This document shows, in pieces, positions 1-11,177 of a stretch of DNA of 64,000 bases. The translations under genes and the position numbers were made by a program. The notes beneath the pieces are model-generated. The model ran no database searches and had not been told where the DNA came from. It saw nothing but the letters and a program-made list of their open reading frames with translations. The number at the start of each line of letters is the position of its first letter. Within the stretch, counting starts at the first letter, position 1. The stretch is from Miscanthus floridulus. Lineage: Eukaryota; Streptophyta; Magnoliopsida; Poales; Poaceae. Location of the stretch: NCBI RefSeq assembly GCF_019320115.1, contig NC_089587.1:104705158-104769157 (forward strand). Direction: 5' to 3'.

Positions 1-123
1 GATTGCCCAATCGATCTCCATTACCATGACCTAACTTAATTGCCTCTGCAAAACACACGTTAGTCATAGTAACCATGTATTATCATTAATCACCAAAACC
101 CAACTAGGGGCCTGATGCTTTCA
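1..123 (-). repeat. E1 3' LTR, first 123 bases
   Basis: On the minus strand the LTR starts at 123 with TGAAAGCATC, preceded by a purine tract. The same bases recur at 8694-8818, the start of the 5' LTR, with a few substitutions. The rest lies outside the window. Confidence 0.9.
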
Positions 124-673
124 ATCTCCCCCTTTTTGGTGATTGATGACAATATCACCTCGAGTATGTGAAAGAGATGAGGTTTTTAACATGCTTGATT
201 CATATAAGCTTTTGACAATAAGAACAAAAGTGTTAGGCAAGCTTATATGACCCAAGCCAACATGATATACTCCAAAGGTATGAAATAAGCATGAGTACAA
301 GTAATAAAGCTCATTTGCATTGGAGTTAAAATGTGGAAGCAAAACAAATGAGTATAACACAAGTGATATGACATATTAATAATTTAAAGTAGAGAGCACA
401 CATGTCACATATCATATAAATATCATGATCACATTAACACACTTAAGTAGTTCAATGCATAATAGTAAACATGAATGCATAATGTATCACACATAAAACT
501 CCAAATGTAATAGATAAGCTAATAGATAGACTCCCCCTAAATGTATCGCTCCCCCCTAAGACTAGCATACTCGATCCCTCTCCCCCTTTGGCGTCAAACA
601 CCAAAACCTAAGGGTCGGTCAGTAGGGCTATGGCGGACAAGTTGGGCGCTGTGGTGTGAGGAGCGAGCTAGAA
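124..673 (-). other. E1 3' noncoding region with several polypurine tracts
   Basis: The tract next to the LTR (124-139, minus strand, AAAAAGGGGGAGAT) is the expected plus-strand primer. Three more G-rich tracts lie at about 531-540, 547-560 and 575-591. Multiple polypurine tracts before the 3' LTR are typical of Sireviruses. The rest is AT-rich and I see no coding signal. Confidence 0.7.
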
Positions 674-3045
674 CTATGCGCCATCATCATATGATCCTGA
701 GCTCTGAGTAGTCTGACCCCCTATAGCTGGAAGCAATACTGAAGCGGTCTGGGTTGGATCTATAACTGGTGCTACCTGCTCTGATGATGAAACTAATGAA
801 GGGAGCATCTCTGTAGTCCCAGTAATAGGTGCAACTGTGGAAGGACCTGGGACATGAAGCTCTGGTAGAGTAGGTTGCCCTATCAACTCACTGAATGAAG
901 CACCAAGGCTCCTAGAAACTGGGGTGAGCACTGATGAACTCTGAAGCGGAGTAAAACCCATATGAAGAGGAGTGAACTGTGGGGCTGACACTAGTGAAGC
1001 AAACCACTGGGACACCTGCTCTATAGGTGAAGGAAACTATGGCGCTGGCTGTCCCTGACTCTGAAGCCCACTGAGCTATACAACTAGAGTCATAGAAGTG
1101 GTGGCAGGCTGACCAAGCTAGGGCGAAGACTGTGGCGGTGGAGCCCCAATAGCTATCACAACATGCTACATAAACCCAAGTAGCTGCTGTTGCATGAGAA
1201 GCTGCTGCTGATGCATGGCCTGCTGCTGCTGCTGTATAGCCTGCTATTGCTACTGGATCATCTACTGCTATCGCTGGAACTCATCCTACCGAGTCTAAAA
1301 CTGTGCAAATATAGTAGCGGTCTCCTGAGCCCGGCGAGCCTGATCCTACCTCATCCACTCAAGTATGTCAAGTAGAGTGGGGTCTGTCTGTGGTGCAGGT
1401 GGAGCTGAACTAGAGCTATCGGCCTCATGGTCATGTCATCGTGGAGGCATCTGAGGGATATTGCGGTAGTCATCATCTGAGCTATCACTGGGGTCGCTCT
1501 CGACCATCCCCTCTTGCTGAGCATCTAACTGCTCCTCCTCTATAGCTGCTATGCCCTGATGGTCTCATCCTGCTGTGCTATAGTCTCTGACACATCTAGA
1601 CGATGACACGACTGGCTGGGTGTCCTCACTGCACTATGGTGGATCATCTAAGTCATGTTATATACAGGGAACTCTGTAGTAGCACCACTATACTCTGCCA
1701 GCATCTTAGGTGGCTTCACAATAACTGCCCTATAGATCAAGAATGTAATCTAGTGAGCATATGACAGCTGCCTATGACCCCTAAACCCCTTTGCAATAGT
1801 ATCCTCCATCTCTGATAGAAGGAGATCCCAAATGTCAAACATAGTCTGCTGCATTAGAGAGTTCAGTAGCCATAGCTGTATGCATGTCAAGCCCTCGTGA
1901 TACCACATCCTCGGAAGCAGGGTCCTCCTCATAATAACATCAAGCACTCTAGCAGTAGGAGTGAGATCACTGGGTGTCTTGCTCACCCCCCGCTGAAAGG
2001 CTCTATGAAGCAATGGCGGACTAGATCTATAGGGGACACCATACCGCCATGAGGGCATCTAGAAGGCGCTGTCTGTCCATAGCAAACCTCATGAAGCTAG
2101 ACTAGCTGATCCTAAAGCCTAAAAATCTCTCTGGCCCTTGAGCTCATCAGTTTGTAATCTCTATCTTTGAAAGCAATGTGAATAAATATGTGCTATGGGT
2201 TAATTCAGAGTGTAGCATAGAACTAATGGACCCAAGATGGAACATATAAGCCTGTCCGTCCAAGTAAAATAGTTAGCCCTAGTAGGTAAGCTAGGTAAGG
2301 GCGAATATGCTCTCTAGCTGCTGCTACAATGGACTCAATGTTGCACACCCTCTGAGATATGAATACAGCCCCACTGTTAAGATACGCATTATAAAAATCT
2401 TCCTGCAATGGTGTGTAGAAACCCTCTGAAGCTCGGTCATCTCTCCTCAGCGAGAACCACTGCGTCCATAAATCTGAGCTGCTGCACCTATTTGGCCGTG
2501 GCAGCCCTCAAATCCAAGTGAGTCACTGGAGGCAGACCCTGTGGTCTAGGCGGTGGACGAGAACCCCTCCGCTGTGTTTCTGACCTCGATGTGACTGGAA
2601 CATGGGTACGACCAGAGTGGTGAAGCTGTGGCTGAGGTGCCTGCTCTGTCTCCTTGACCTACCCTTCCTCCTGAGTCTGCTCTGTTGGCTATGGCTACTG
2701 CTATGACTCCCCCTAAGACTAACTCTCATCAATAGCCACATGTTGTCCTCCAACCATGACAGTCCTAGCTGGACCATCATGACGGTGCTCAACCTGCTCA
2801 AGTGCAGCCCTCGTAGATGGAGAAAGTTGATCTACAATAACAACACCACTCCGAGTACCTCCTCTATCTGCATGCTCTGTGACCTCTACAACTACGGCTG
2901 CTCTCACTGTATCTGCATTAGGGTACTTGTGCTTCTTTGCCGCTAGCTTCTTCATCGCCTTGCCTTTTGTATCTGTAGGCTGGCGAGGCAGGAGCCTCGG
3001 ATCCTCATCACCGGGACCTCCTTCGACATTCTTGACATGAGCCAT
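674..3045 (-). pseudogene. E1 extra (post-pol) ORF, decayed
   Basis: Homologue of the post-pol ORF of E4 (54841-57051). The start at 3045 reads MAHVKNVEGGPGDEDP and the E4 copy begins with almost the same residues. Shared blocks are a basic N-terminus, QEDFYNAYLNSGAVF (about 2400-2360), a GLTCIQLWLLNSLMQQ block (about 1890-1840), a glutamine-rich stretch (about 1270-1150) and a C-terminal QWF(A/T)SLV block. The frame changes several times and there are in-frame stops, so it is broken. No signal peptide or membrane helix is visible, so an envelope role is not supported. The central part resembles in style the plant-specific ORFs annotated as putative plant transposon protein, but I cannot confirm a family. 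Confidence 0.7.
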
Positions 3046-3227
3046 CTGATGAAGCTGAAAAGAACAACTGCCCTGATAAGAATCAACTGACAACTGTCAC
3101 TTTTGTAACATCCTGCCTCTCTGAGGCCGGGCCCGCTTACATCTGGCAGCTTCTCTAGGATATAGACTGCCCTCACAGACCAACACAGGTCTTTTCTACG
3201 CACTTTGTCCTCACTCGTGCGCACCCG

Positions 3228-3281
3228 GGAAGAACTTCCCGATCGGTCACCCATCGCTCCAGGCCAAGCACGCTTAACCTC
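3228..3281 (-). promoter_or_regulatory. 5S rRNA-like internal promoter, left Cassandra LTR
   Basis: The minus strand reads GGTTAAGCGTGCTTGGCC (box A region), GATGGGTGACC (intermediate element) and a CGGGAAGTTCTT box C-like run, in the order and spacing of plant 5S rRNA genes. It could act as an RNA polymerase III promoter; activity cannot be judged here. Confidence 0.85.
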
Positions 3282-3705
3282 AGAGTTATTTGTAGATGGG
3301 CTTCCAGAAAAGAAGTTGCAACTTATTATTGGTATGAGTATTCTATTAATCCTGTTAAGCCCTAGGCCAGGATGTTACATCCTCACCCCCTTAAGAGATT
3401 GACATCCTCGTCGATCAATCCCAAGCCAGGAGCGTCCTCTCTTGGCCACGTCCGTATGTCCAGAGCCAGCGCATGTGCCATGTTGTGTGACCACACTGAA
3501 TCCACACCAGCCATGCGCACCATGCCTGCGCAACTGCGACACACGCGCCCGTGAAACCGCGAGAGTCAGCTCTGATACCATTCTATAACGTCCCGCCTCT
3601 CCGAGGCCGGGCCCGCTTACATCTAGCAGCTTCTCTAGGATATAGACTGCCCTCACAGACCAACACAGGTCTTTACTGCGCACTTTGTCCTCACTCGTGC
3701 GCACC

Positions 3706-3761
3706 CAGGAAGAACTTCCTGGTCGGTCACCCATCGCTCTAGGCCAAGCACGCTTAACCTC
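3706..3761 (-). promoter_or_regulatory. 5S rRNA-like internal promoter, right Cassandra LTR
   Basis: Second copy of the same boxes, in the LTR that is 5' for the minus-strand element and would therefore drive its transcription. It differs from the left copy by a few substitutions. Confidence 0.85.
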
Positions 3762-3856
3762 AGAGTTATTTGCAGATGGGCTTCCAGAAAAGAAGTTGCA
3801 ACTTATTGGTATGAGTATCCTATTAATCCTGTTAAGCCCTAGGCTAGGATGTTACA

Positions 3857-6800
3857 GCGCCGTCGTGCCACCATGGCCGACGCCGTCACCCTTCGCGCCG
3901 GTCATCCGCCCACCTAGCTAGCCCAACACATGTGCCCGGTCAAGTAGGTCATACCGCGTAGACGTCACCACCGGCGGACTCGCCATCGACGAGCCGTGGC
4001 CGCGCAAGCTTGCTCAGTGCCGCTGGCTCTATTTTGGTTTCACTGACAGGCGGGCCCTGCTGACCAGTGGGTCCCTGCTGTCAGCGACCCTTTATTCTAA
4101 AGCTAGTTCAAATATTCCAGATTTTGATTTGTTTTGTGATTTTTATATCTTTTGTTTGGTAGCTTCAAAAATTGAGAAATAAATTGTGTAGTGTTCCTTA
4201 GGAAGTGTAGTATTTAGGAAAAATATGTTCTTAACATTTACAATAGAAATTTTGGGAGATTTAAATAGAGATTTGAAATGTGTTTTTGAATGTATGCAAA
4301 TTTGTTTATTTTATATCTAGAGTTCCTGTGCTCCAAAAATTATGAGATGTTTGTGGTAAGCTATTCTTGTAATGTATGAACTCTGGTAAAAATTTGAGGA
4401 TCAGTGCATGTGTAGATTTGTAGTTATAGATTTTTATTTTAGAATTAGGAGATCCTTGTGTGAATTTTTATAAATTATTTAGGAATCCAATATTCATGAA
4501 ATTTGTTGGAGGTTATCCTAGTAGTATATGGATGCTAAGAAAAATAGGAAATCTGTTACTTGACACTTTTCAATAGGGTTTTCTATTTATGCTATTTCAA
4601 GCCTTGCTGCCTTGTCATTTTTGTATAGGATGTTATACTTGGCAAAATGGCATGAAATTTTTACAGTAGTCTATTGGTAGCACTAGTAAGCCACTGTAAT
4701 TTTCTGAGAATTTATGATGCACATTTGGTATATGTTTATTATTTAACCTAAATATCTAAATAAAATAATAAAGGCATTTAAATAAATAGTTTAGGGCTTC
4801 ACCATTATATTATCTTAAATGTATTTGGTATGCTTAAACTCTTGGTAGACTTTATGTTGTCAAATTATGAGTGATTACATGAAGTAGAAGTATCGTTGCT
4901 TTCAAATGCAAATTTAAAAGGATTCCGGACAGATTCTGTAGTTTGATAAGTTGCATGATAGGGATGATGTTTGCTGTAAAAATGGTTAATAACAAAGTTG
5001 TAGATAATTTGATAAGCTTTCCAGAAAGTCTAGGAAGATCACTGCATTTGGATTAGTAGAACTCCAGTTATGAGTGAAACAAATAGCTGATGTTTTGTGA
5101 ATATAGTAGATGCATTGTGGAAGTAGTAATTAAATAATCGAGAAGAGATATGCACCTACTCAATAGACATGATGCACTTGTTAACATATATGCATTCGTA
5201 ATACTTATGCCATATTCATGCATCTAGGATCGGAGGAAGAGATAATGTTGCTAGAATTCGAAGAAGCAGAGGAAGGGGACCAACAGGAGAATCCGCAAGC
5301 CGCAGCTCCCGAAGGCGTGGAGCAGAATCCTGAAGAGCTTCTGGAGTGTCCTGACCACCGCCCCACTTCCTTTCTGCGAGGCAAGCCCCGGAGCATTCTA
5401 AGTCTCCTAGTATTTTACAAATGTTTACTTAAGTACTTATGATTGATGCATTAGGTTATAAGAGTTGAATGGAACCACTTGGTGCATGTACATTCCTTGT
5501 TCAGATATTACACCTTTAACCGGTATAGGTCTAGGATCGAATATATGCTTAGCCATGCTTAGACCGGTAGAAGTCGGGTGATGTCCTGTCACCTACGAGA
5601 TATAGGTGGATACTAGAGCACGGTTGGCTATATTTGCTATCATGGAACAGAACCATGGGGTAAAAGAAAATCGAGACCGAGCGGGATGTCGATAGAGAAG
5701 CAACAAGACATGGAGGTCTTGGGTGTGGATCTATCCCTGTCTGTGTTGATTAAGGACCGTACCATTGTTGGTGCTTCTGACAAGATTAAACGTATGCCTC
5801 TCACTTAGCTGGCCGGATAACTCATTCCGACCACGAAGCTGAGTAATTCAACGTAGGCCGGGACCTGTTCTATTGTGCGCTCCTTCCAGGGAACGATCAG
5901 ACTGAGCCCAAGGGCAGGCTAGGCCTAAACGTCCTGGCATCTGGTGTTCCAGATTGTGTGGCGCGGTATGGACCCGCGAAATGTGTACCTGAGTTGTACC
6001 AAAGGTGATCTAAGGCTATCGTGGCTGGTAGACCTGGGTTTGTGTTAGGAATAAATTCCCAGCTGGTTGAAATCGATTCGAATCGCCGTCTCTCCCGAAT
6101 AGTGAGAAACTTGGCTAGTCCCAACATCGTAGTAACTGTGTTATGGAACATGATGGTTCGGATGAATATGGAATTACAATACCTGCTATGGTTACTATTG
6201 TATGCTTTTAAATGATATACCACATGTTTGGTACAGGATAGTTGCTAATCTAGAAATGTATAGTTATAATTAACTTGATAAAGGAATCATAATTGTACAA
6301 TGAGTCAATTGCTTTTATGCAAAATATTGTTGAGTTACGTCCACTTATACAGCTTTGCATAATCCTTAGAGTCATTTTATTTCTGGTTCATGACGGGTAA
6401 GTCTAGCTGAGTACCTTCTCGTACTCAGGGTTTTATTTCCCATTGTTGCAGATGGCACTGTGTATCATGGTTATTGCAAGAGTTGCTTCTATCCCACCGT
6501 GAATGAGGAGTAAGCCTTAGGCAGGCTTCTTTATTAATTCCTATCCTTGCTTTTGTGGACTGTGATCCTACTTGGCACTGTATCAAACTATGTTGGAAAC
6601 TTTATTTTCGAACTTAATTGCTTCCGCTTTATCTATCAAACTCGGTTTGTAATAACTTTTATTCGTACTCTGATGGAGAAATATATCTGTGAACTTTATG
6701 TAATATGTGGCATGTATGTTGAATCATGTATGATCTTGGTTGTTATAAATTGTTTATCGAGACCCGTCGTGGTACTCGACGGACTACCAGGTTTATATGG

Positions 6801-6875
6801 GTTCAAGTATGACAGTGCGACCGCTTGCGGCTGCCATTGTACTTGTACTCTTATAAATTGGTCGGTTCTACGACA
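3857..6875 (+). repeat. Long gypsy LTR fragment related to element A
   Basis: Plus-strand relative of the element A LTR (19066-23836, minus strand). The two share blocks in the same order: a GC-rich part, a long AT-rich part, a CCGGATAACTCATTCC block (about 5813-5830), GATTCGAATCGCC(G/A)TCTCTCCC (about 6073-6098), a GTACTCAGGGTTT block (about 6423) and the terminus AAATTGG(T/G)CGGTTCT. It lacks about the first 1 kb of the LTR, where Cassandra sits instead. No coding region is supported. Confidence 0.75.
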
Positions 6876-6880
6876 ACTTT

Positions 6881-7117
6881 TGAGGCTTGGCCCCGATCCA
6901 TACTCGTGAGCTTGGCCCCGAGTTGACTGACAACTGCCAATGGGACCACAACGACATCGACTCACTACACGATAGAATAGATAGGATATACAAATAAATA
7001 CAATATATCTAGAGATACGAAACCCTAAGAAAGCAAGCAATAGATACGAAATTGGAAACGAGGGCTTGCTACCTTACGAACCGGCGAATCGACGAGAAGA
7101 GGAACGAATTGGGGAAT
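6881..7117 (-). other. E1 post-pol leader fused to gag
   Basis: Minus strand equivalent of about 54545-54787 in E4: GCCGGTTCGT, GGTAGCAAGCCC, TTAGGGTTTC and TATCCTATCTATTC occur in the same order. It joins the gag remnant directly at 7117/7118, which marks the large gag-pol deletion. Confidence 0.75.
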
Positions 7118-7325
7118 AGATGGTGTTTCAAGCCTTTGCATTCCATTTCTCGTAATCCACCTCATTGCCTTATAGGTGTGTAGCATCCTGAGGTTTTGGG
7201 AAGGCTTGTAAGGCGGCTCTAAGTATTCCAACATCTAGAGCTTCTAAATATGCCTCCATGTAGATTTTCCAATATAGAAAATCATCCCCCTCAAAGATAG
7301 GAGGAGGTCCATCCCTGTGAGACAT
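7118..7325 (-). pseudogene. E1 gag N-terminus, truncated
   Basis: The start at 7325 reads MSHRDGPPPIFEGDDF, matching the gag start of E4 at 47697. About 69 codons remain, with an internal TAA and TGA, before the frame passes into post-pol sequence at 7117. Gag packages the RNA in intact copia elements; this piece is too short to do so. Confidence 0.8.
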
Positions 7326-7362
7326 CTTTCTCTAGACAGTTAAGTCTAATTTGTGAGCACAA

Positions 7363-7376
7363 GGCTCCGATACCCA
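7363..7376 (-). other. E1 primer binding site
   Basis: On the minus strand, TGGGTATCGGAGCC follows the LTR end. This resembles the complement of the initiator methionine tRNA 3' end (TGGTATCAGAGCC) with changes. Confidence 0.75.
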
Positions 7377-7377
7377 T

Positions 7378-8818
7378 TGAAAGGATCAAGATGCCCAAGA
7401 GGGGGAGTGAATTGGGCTAATTCTAAATTTCTTTGCAATAATTAAGTCCTACGGTTAGCTCAATTAACCCCTTGTGCATAGAAAGTGTTTCTATTGATCT
7501 ACCGCACAAAAGTTTAGCAACCTATGTTCCAATCTTCCTCTAGCATGGCAATTCTATGAAAGTAAATGACAAGAATTGAATTGCTCAAAGTAAAGAGAGA
7601 AGGAGGAACGCGGTGATGTTTTACCGAGGTATCGGAGAGTCGCCACTCCCCACTAGTCCTCGTTAGAGCACCCATGCAAGGGTGTAGCTCCTCCTGGATC
7701 CGCGCAAGGATTAAGTGCTCTCTACGGGTTGATTCTTTGACACTCCGTCATGGTGAATCACCCACAACCGCTCACAACATGAGTTGGGTCATCCACAAGC
7801 TCCGTCGGATGATCACCAAGCTCTCAATCACCACCAAGTCATCTAGGTGATGGCGATCACCAAGAGTAACAAGCATGAACTCTCACTTGACCATGATAAG
7901 CCTAATGAGAAGGGTGGATGCACACTTTGCTACTCTTGCTTTCACTAATGAGGGCTCTCTTTGGGATTCTCAAATCTCAATCACCTCACTAGGACCTTGC
8001 TCTTCTTGGCACTCTCAAAGGTGTTTCTCAGATGTTGGAATGAGCAAAAGTATCCCCTCACACGAATGGAGGAAGTATTTATAACATTGGTTGAAAAACG
8101 AACTGTTATGTGCCTCTGCGGGGTGACCGAACGCTTTGGTCATGTTGACTGGATGCTCCGATCAGTTCTCCCTGATCTCTAGTGTTTAAGTTGTGACCGA
8201 ACGCGTCCGGTCATGATTTCCCCTCTCTGGAACCTTACTGGAGTCAACCATACGCTGAGACCCAGCGTCCAGTCACTCACCTCTCAGCGTCTGGTCACAC
8301 CAAACGAAACCACCTTGATCAAGTGAACTGATCGGACTCTGCGCTAGCGTCTGGTCACTCCAAAACCAGCGTTCGGTCAACATTTGACCCTCCATTCACT
8401 TCCAACTCTCGATCATACGTGAATGAAGTTTGCTCCAATGGATCTAAGGGCTTTTTAGGAGCTACCTAGTGCTAGATTTAGCAAGTGTGCACCACACCTA
8501 ACTCACTAGACTCACATAGGTCAAGCTACCCGTTCATACCCCCCTTAATAGTATGGCCAAAGGAAGAACAAAGTCCTAAACTACTCTAAGTGTCTTCTCA
8601 ACTCCAATCGACACTTAGAACTAGTCCATCATTAACCTTGTCGTCCATCCTTTGAAAACCGAAATGATTTCCATCGTAGGGGCATGACCATCATGATTGC
8701 CCAATCGATCTCCATTATCATGACCTAACTTAATTGCCTCTGCAAAACACATGTTAGTCATAGTAAACATGTATTGTCATTAATCACCGAAACCCAACTA
8801 GGGGCCTAGATGCTTTCA
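7378..8818 (-). repeat. E1 5' LTR
   Basis: On the minus strand it runs from TGAAAGCATC at 8818 to ATCCTTTCA at 7378, 1441 bp. It matches the 5' LTR of E4 (1613 bp) along its length. A TATAAATA box lies at 8083-8076. The segment 8124-8400 holds repeated arms such as GTGACCGAACGC and GCGTC(C/T)GGTCA, which pair as inverted repeats. Confidence 0.88.
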
Positions 8819-9506
8819 CAATCTATGTACCGCTTGTGTTAAGACATCAGTTGAGAAAGATACTATGGTAAGCATCCATTGTTATTGTAAGAACATAGTT
8901 TATGAATGCAATGATTATATCTGCATACTTTGTGTTCAGTAAACTATTAAGGGTCATTTATTGTTTTGTTATCACCACCACCGTTGGTGGTGCAAACGTC
9001 CAACACCGTCGCTATACGTATTATGCGATAGGGATAAAAGTGTATCACCGCCGAATCGTTTAGTAACCCGACATCGATTAAACGATAATCAAAGGCGGAT
9101 CATGGTGCAAGGCGACGGTGACCATGACCTTTGTACTTACGGTTCATACGCTGAAGCGACGATGATGTTTACCTCTACAAACGTCTCGGCTGTCGAAGCG
9201 ACAGCGAAGCGGCACCGTAGACAGTCGCGTCGAAGTACAAAGCGACGGTATTGGTGACCACTACACCAGCTGTTGATGTGCCCACACAACGGTGATGATA
9301 GCCTCCACACAGGCGGATCATTTGCCAATGTGGCGGTGTTAGTGTATACCCACAGACGGGTTGTGCTCCAATGCGACGGAAATAAAGACCTTATCACGGA
9401 TGGATCATAAACCAATACGGCAGTGTAGTGTACACCGCAGTCGGTCTCAGATTCCGACGGTGATGGTTATGACCTTCACTACCGACAGCTTACCGCCGAG
9501 GCTAAA
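8819..9506. other. No gene seen; CG-rich GACGG-motif stretch
   Basis: After the E1 LTR there is about 165 bases of AT-rich sequence. From about 8985 to 9490 short motifs such as GCGACGG, ACCGCCG and GACGGTG recur without a fixed period. Short ORFs occur on both strands but are not convincing. It may be the 5' part of the LINE-like remnant that follows. Confidence 0.4.
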
Positions 9507-10695
9507 ATGCAGCTGCGACAGGGGTTACGATGTGGGTGTGAAAAGTCCGAGTGTAGTAGTGATTTTATGCCAGCCTTTCCACCTCCTGCTCATGATGATC
9601 CTAAGGATCGGGATGGTGATGGGACAGAGAAAGGCAGGGATATGGGAGGACCGGATACAGTTGCGGACACTAACAAGTGGCAGAACTCTGAGGTTTCAAA
9701 TCCATCGACATCTGGACAGGAGGAGGATGAACCGGTGCCAATGCAAACAGCTGCAATGATGCCTTCGAGAAGCAACCACCCTCCATTTTTGTCTCCTCAG
9801 GCTACCTGTTCATCACCTATTCTGGTGACTCCACTGTCCCCAGGGGCTAAAACTAGGCGGTTGATGATGGCGCAGCAAAAATTAGCTCAAGTTTTAACGC
9901 ACTCTGGTGGTGGGGCAATGAGCTTGATGCCAAATCAACCGAAGGATAGTTTGCCTCCTAATGCTTCTACCAGGAGTGCTGAACTGCAGCTGCAGCCTTC
10001 ACCTGATGTTGAACTGCACCAACCCATTGTAGTTGATGAGGACCTGCAGACCAACGAGCAGCATTTTATTGAGCTCGCTGATTCACCAAAATTGTTGCGG
10101 ACTGAGAGCGGTACATGAAACCCACATGTGCTGCCAATAGAAATGAACAAATCTGCTCCTACTACTCCGAGTATACTATCTGGTAATGATTCTAATTTGG
10201 CAAAGGATAGTATTATGATAATTCAGTTTACCTTACGTTGCAGCACGTGAACTAATGTTCAGTCTGCGGATGGTATTACTGTTGCAGATGAGGATACTTT
10301 GCAGAAAGCGATAGCTAACCATAGGGGTACGCCACAATCGCCTTCGACTTCTCAAGTCAAACATACTGGTATGTTAGACACTAATTTCTTTTACCTCTTT
10401 TGCTACTCTACCCAATGATATTTGTGTTACAAATTTAAGTAATTTGGATTTCAATTTGGGAAATAGTAGTAGTAAAGTTAACATGTCTATTAATGCTCTA
10501 AAACATATTGAGATCGATAGAACCAGTGCCACATCCAGTAAGAAAACGCAAATAGTAGGTGACTTAAAAGCCTCTTCTAGTAAACTAAATCTCTTGGATA
10601 CAGGTGATGATGAGGGTGTTGAACCAGATAGTGCTCTACTCGCACACTTGGTTAGAGATGTGTCTGAAGTAAATTTTGATGATGTGGACCTATAG
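9507..10695 (+). pseudogene. LINE ORF1-like remnant
   Basis: Open stretches at 9507-10118 (203 residues) and 10444-10695 (83 residues) encode hydrophilic, Ser/Pro/Gln-rich sequence with KTRRLMMAQQKLAQVL near the middle, broken by stops and frameshifts. I do not recognise a domain. Its position just upstream of an endonuclease-like start on the same strand suggests the C-terminal part of a plant L1-type ORF1. A host-gene fragment is the alternative. Confidence 0.4.
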
Positions 10696-10715
10696 ACATA
10701 AGAATTTGTGATCTC

Positions 10716-10965
10716 ATGGCAACCACAAGAAAATCAAAATCTAATTCAAGAGGATCACAAAACCCGAAGGGTAGGAACAAAAACAAAAAAAGAGTTTCTC
10801 CATGAAAGGCTTTTTCAGGTCTCTTAGACCTGGCTAAATACCAGTACATTTCAGAGGTAGTTAGCGATCATGGGCTTGATTTCATTTATGTAATGGAGAC
10901 CCGGGAAACAAGACATGTCAAATACGAATTTGTCACGCTTTTTGTGGTGGTGCAGATTGAGTTGG
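10716..10965 (+). pseudogene. LINE ORF2 start (endonuclease N-terminus), truncated
   Basis: The frame begins MATTRKSKSNSRGSQNPKGR, is interrupted by one stop, then reads LAKYQYISEVVSDHGLDFIY and VMETRE. The pattern LDF-x2-ME/QET is the first motif of the apurinic endonuclease of grass L1 elements, where the glutamate is catalytic. The rest of the endonuclease, RT and 3' tail are missing; similarity stops at about 10965. Confidence 0.6.
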
Positions 10966-11177
10966 TGTGTAGCACCTAGTTTTAAAGACAAAACCGGATA
11001 CACACCATATGTGAGTCCATCAAATTAATGTGGAAATTTTTGAAATACACAACTTTCTATAACTAAATTTGCAAAAACTCAAATTAGTCTTATCAAGTTT
11101 TATACAAATATTAAAACATTTGTTTTATTTAGTGTTTTCTATTTACAACCTAAAACTGGAAATTTAGGGGTGTTACG
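10966..11177 (-). repeat. Probable gypsy LTR fragment
   Basis: The minus strand begins CGTAACACCCCTAAATTTCC near 11177, like the TGTAACACCCC start of many gypsy LTRs, then is AT-rich for about 200 bases. No second LTR or internal region is seen. Confidence 0.35.

Larger units (their letters stand above)
3104..3856 (-). mobile_element. Cassandra-type TRIM retrotransposon
   Basis: Two direct repeats of about 275 bp (3104-3379 and 3584-3856) bound a 204-bp internal region with no coding capacity. On the minus strand the internal region begins with GGTATCAGAGCT, a primer site for methionine tRNA, at about 3567-3580, and ends in a purine tract next to the left repeat (about 3381-3395). Each LTR carries 5S-rRNA-like promoter boxes, the defining trait of Cassandra. 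TRIMs encode nothing and depend on proteins from other elements. Confidence 0.92.
3104..6875. mobile_element. Composite insertion in E1: Cassandra TRIM plus long-LTR fragment
   Basis: ACTTT stands on both sides (3099-3103 and 6876-6880). The insertion begins TGTAACATCC, the Cassandra LTR edge, and ends CTACGACA, the 3' edge of a long gypsy LTR. E4 has the uninterrupted site at 54782-54800, with GAAGT in place of AAAGT and no insertion. The whole block therefore behaves as one insertion although its two ends come from different families. Alternatives are a solo long LTR whose 5' part was later replaced by Cassandra, or a chimera formed during reverse transcription. Confidence 0.75.
1..8818 (-). 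mobile_element. E1: Sirevirus-like Ty1/copia deletion derivative
   Basis: Minus-strand LTR retrotransposon. Its 5' LTR lies at 7378-8818, followed by a methionine-tRNA-type primer site, a gag start, then post-pol sequence, an extra ORF, a purine tract and the first 123 bases of the 3' LTR, which runs off the window. Protease, integrase, RT and RNase H are all missing. Alignment by eye to E4 (46031-57051) puts the deletion from about gag codon 69 to a point shortly before the extra ORF (about 6.6 kb in E4 coordinates). It could have moved only with proteins supplied by a relative. A composite insertion at 3104-6875 interrupts it. Confidence 0.85.

Noticed and set aside
674..3045. Envelope gene in the post-pol position
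   Set aside because: No signal peptide, membrane helix or fusion-like segment is visible in either copy.
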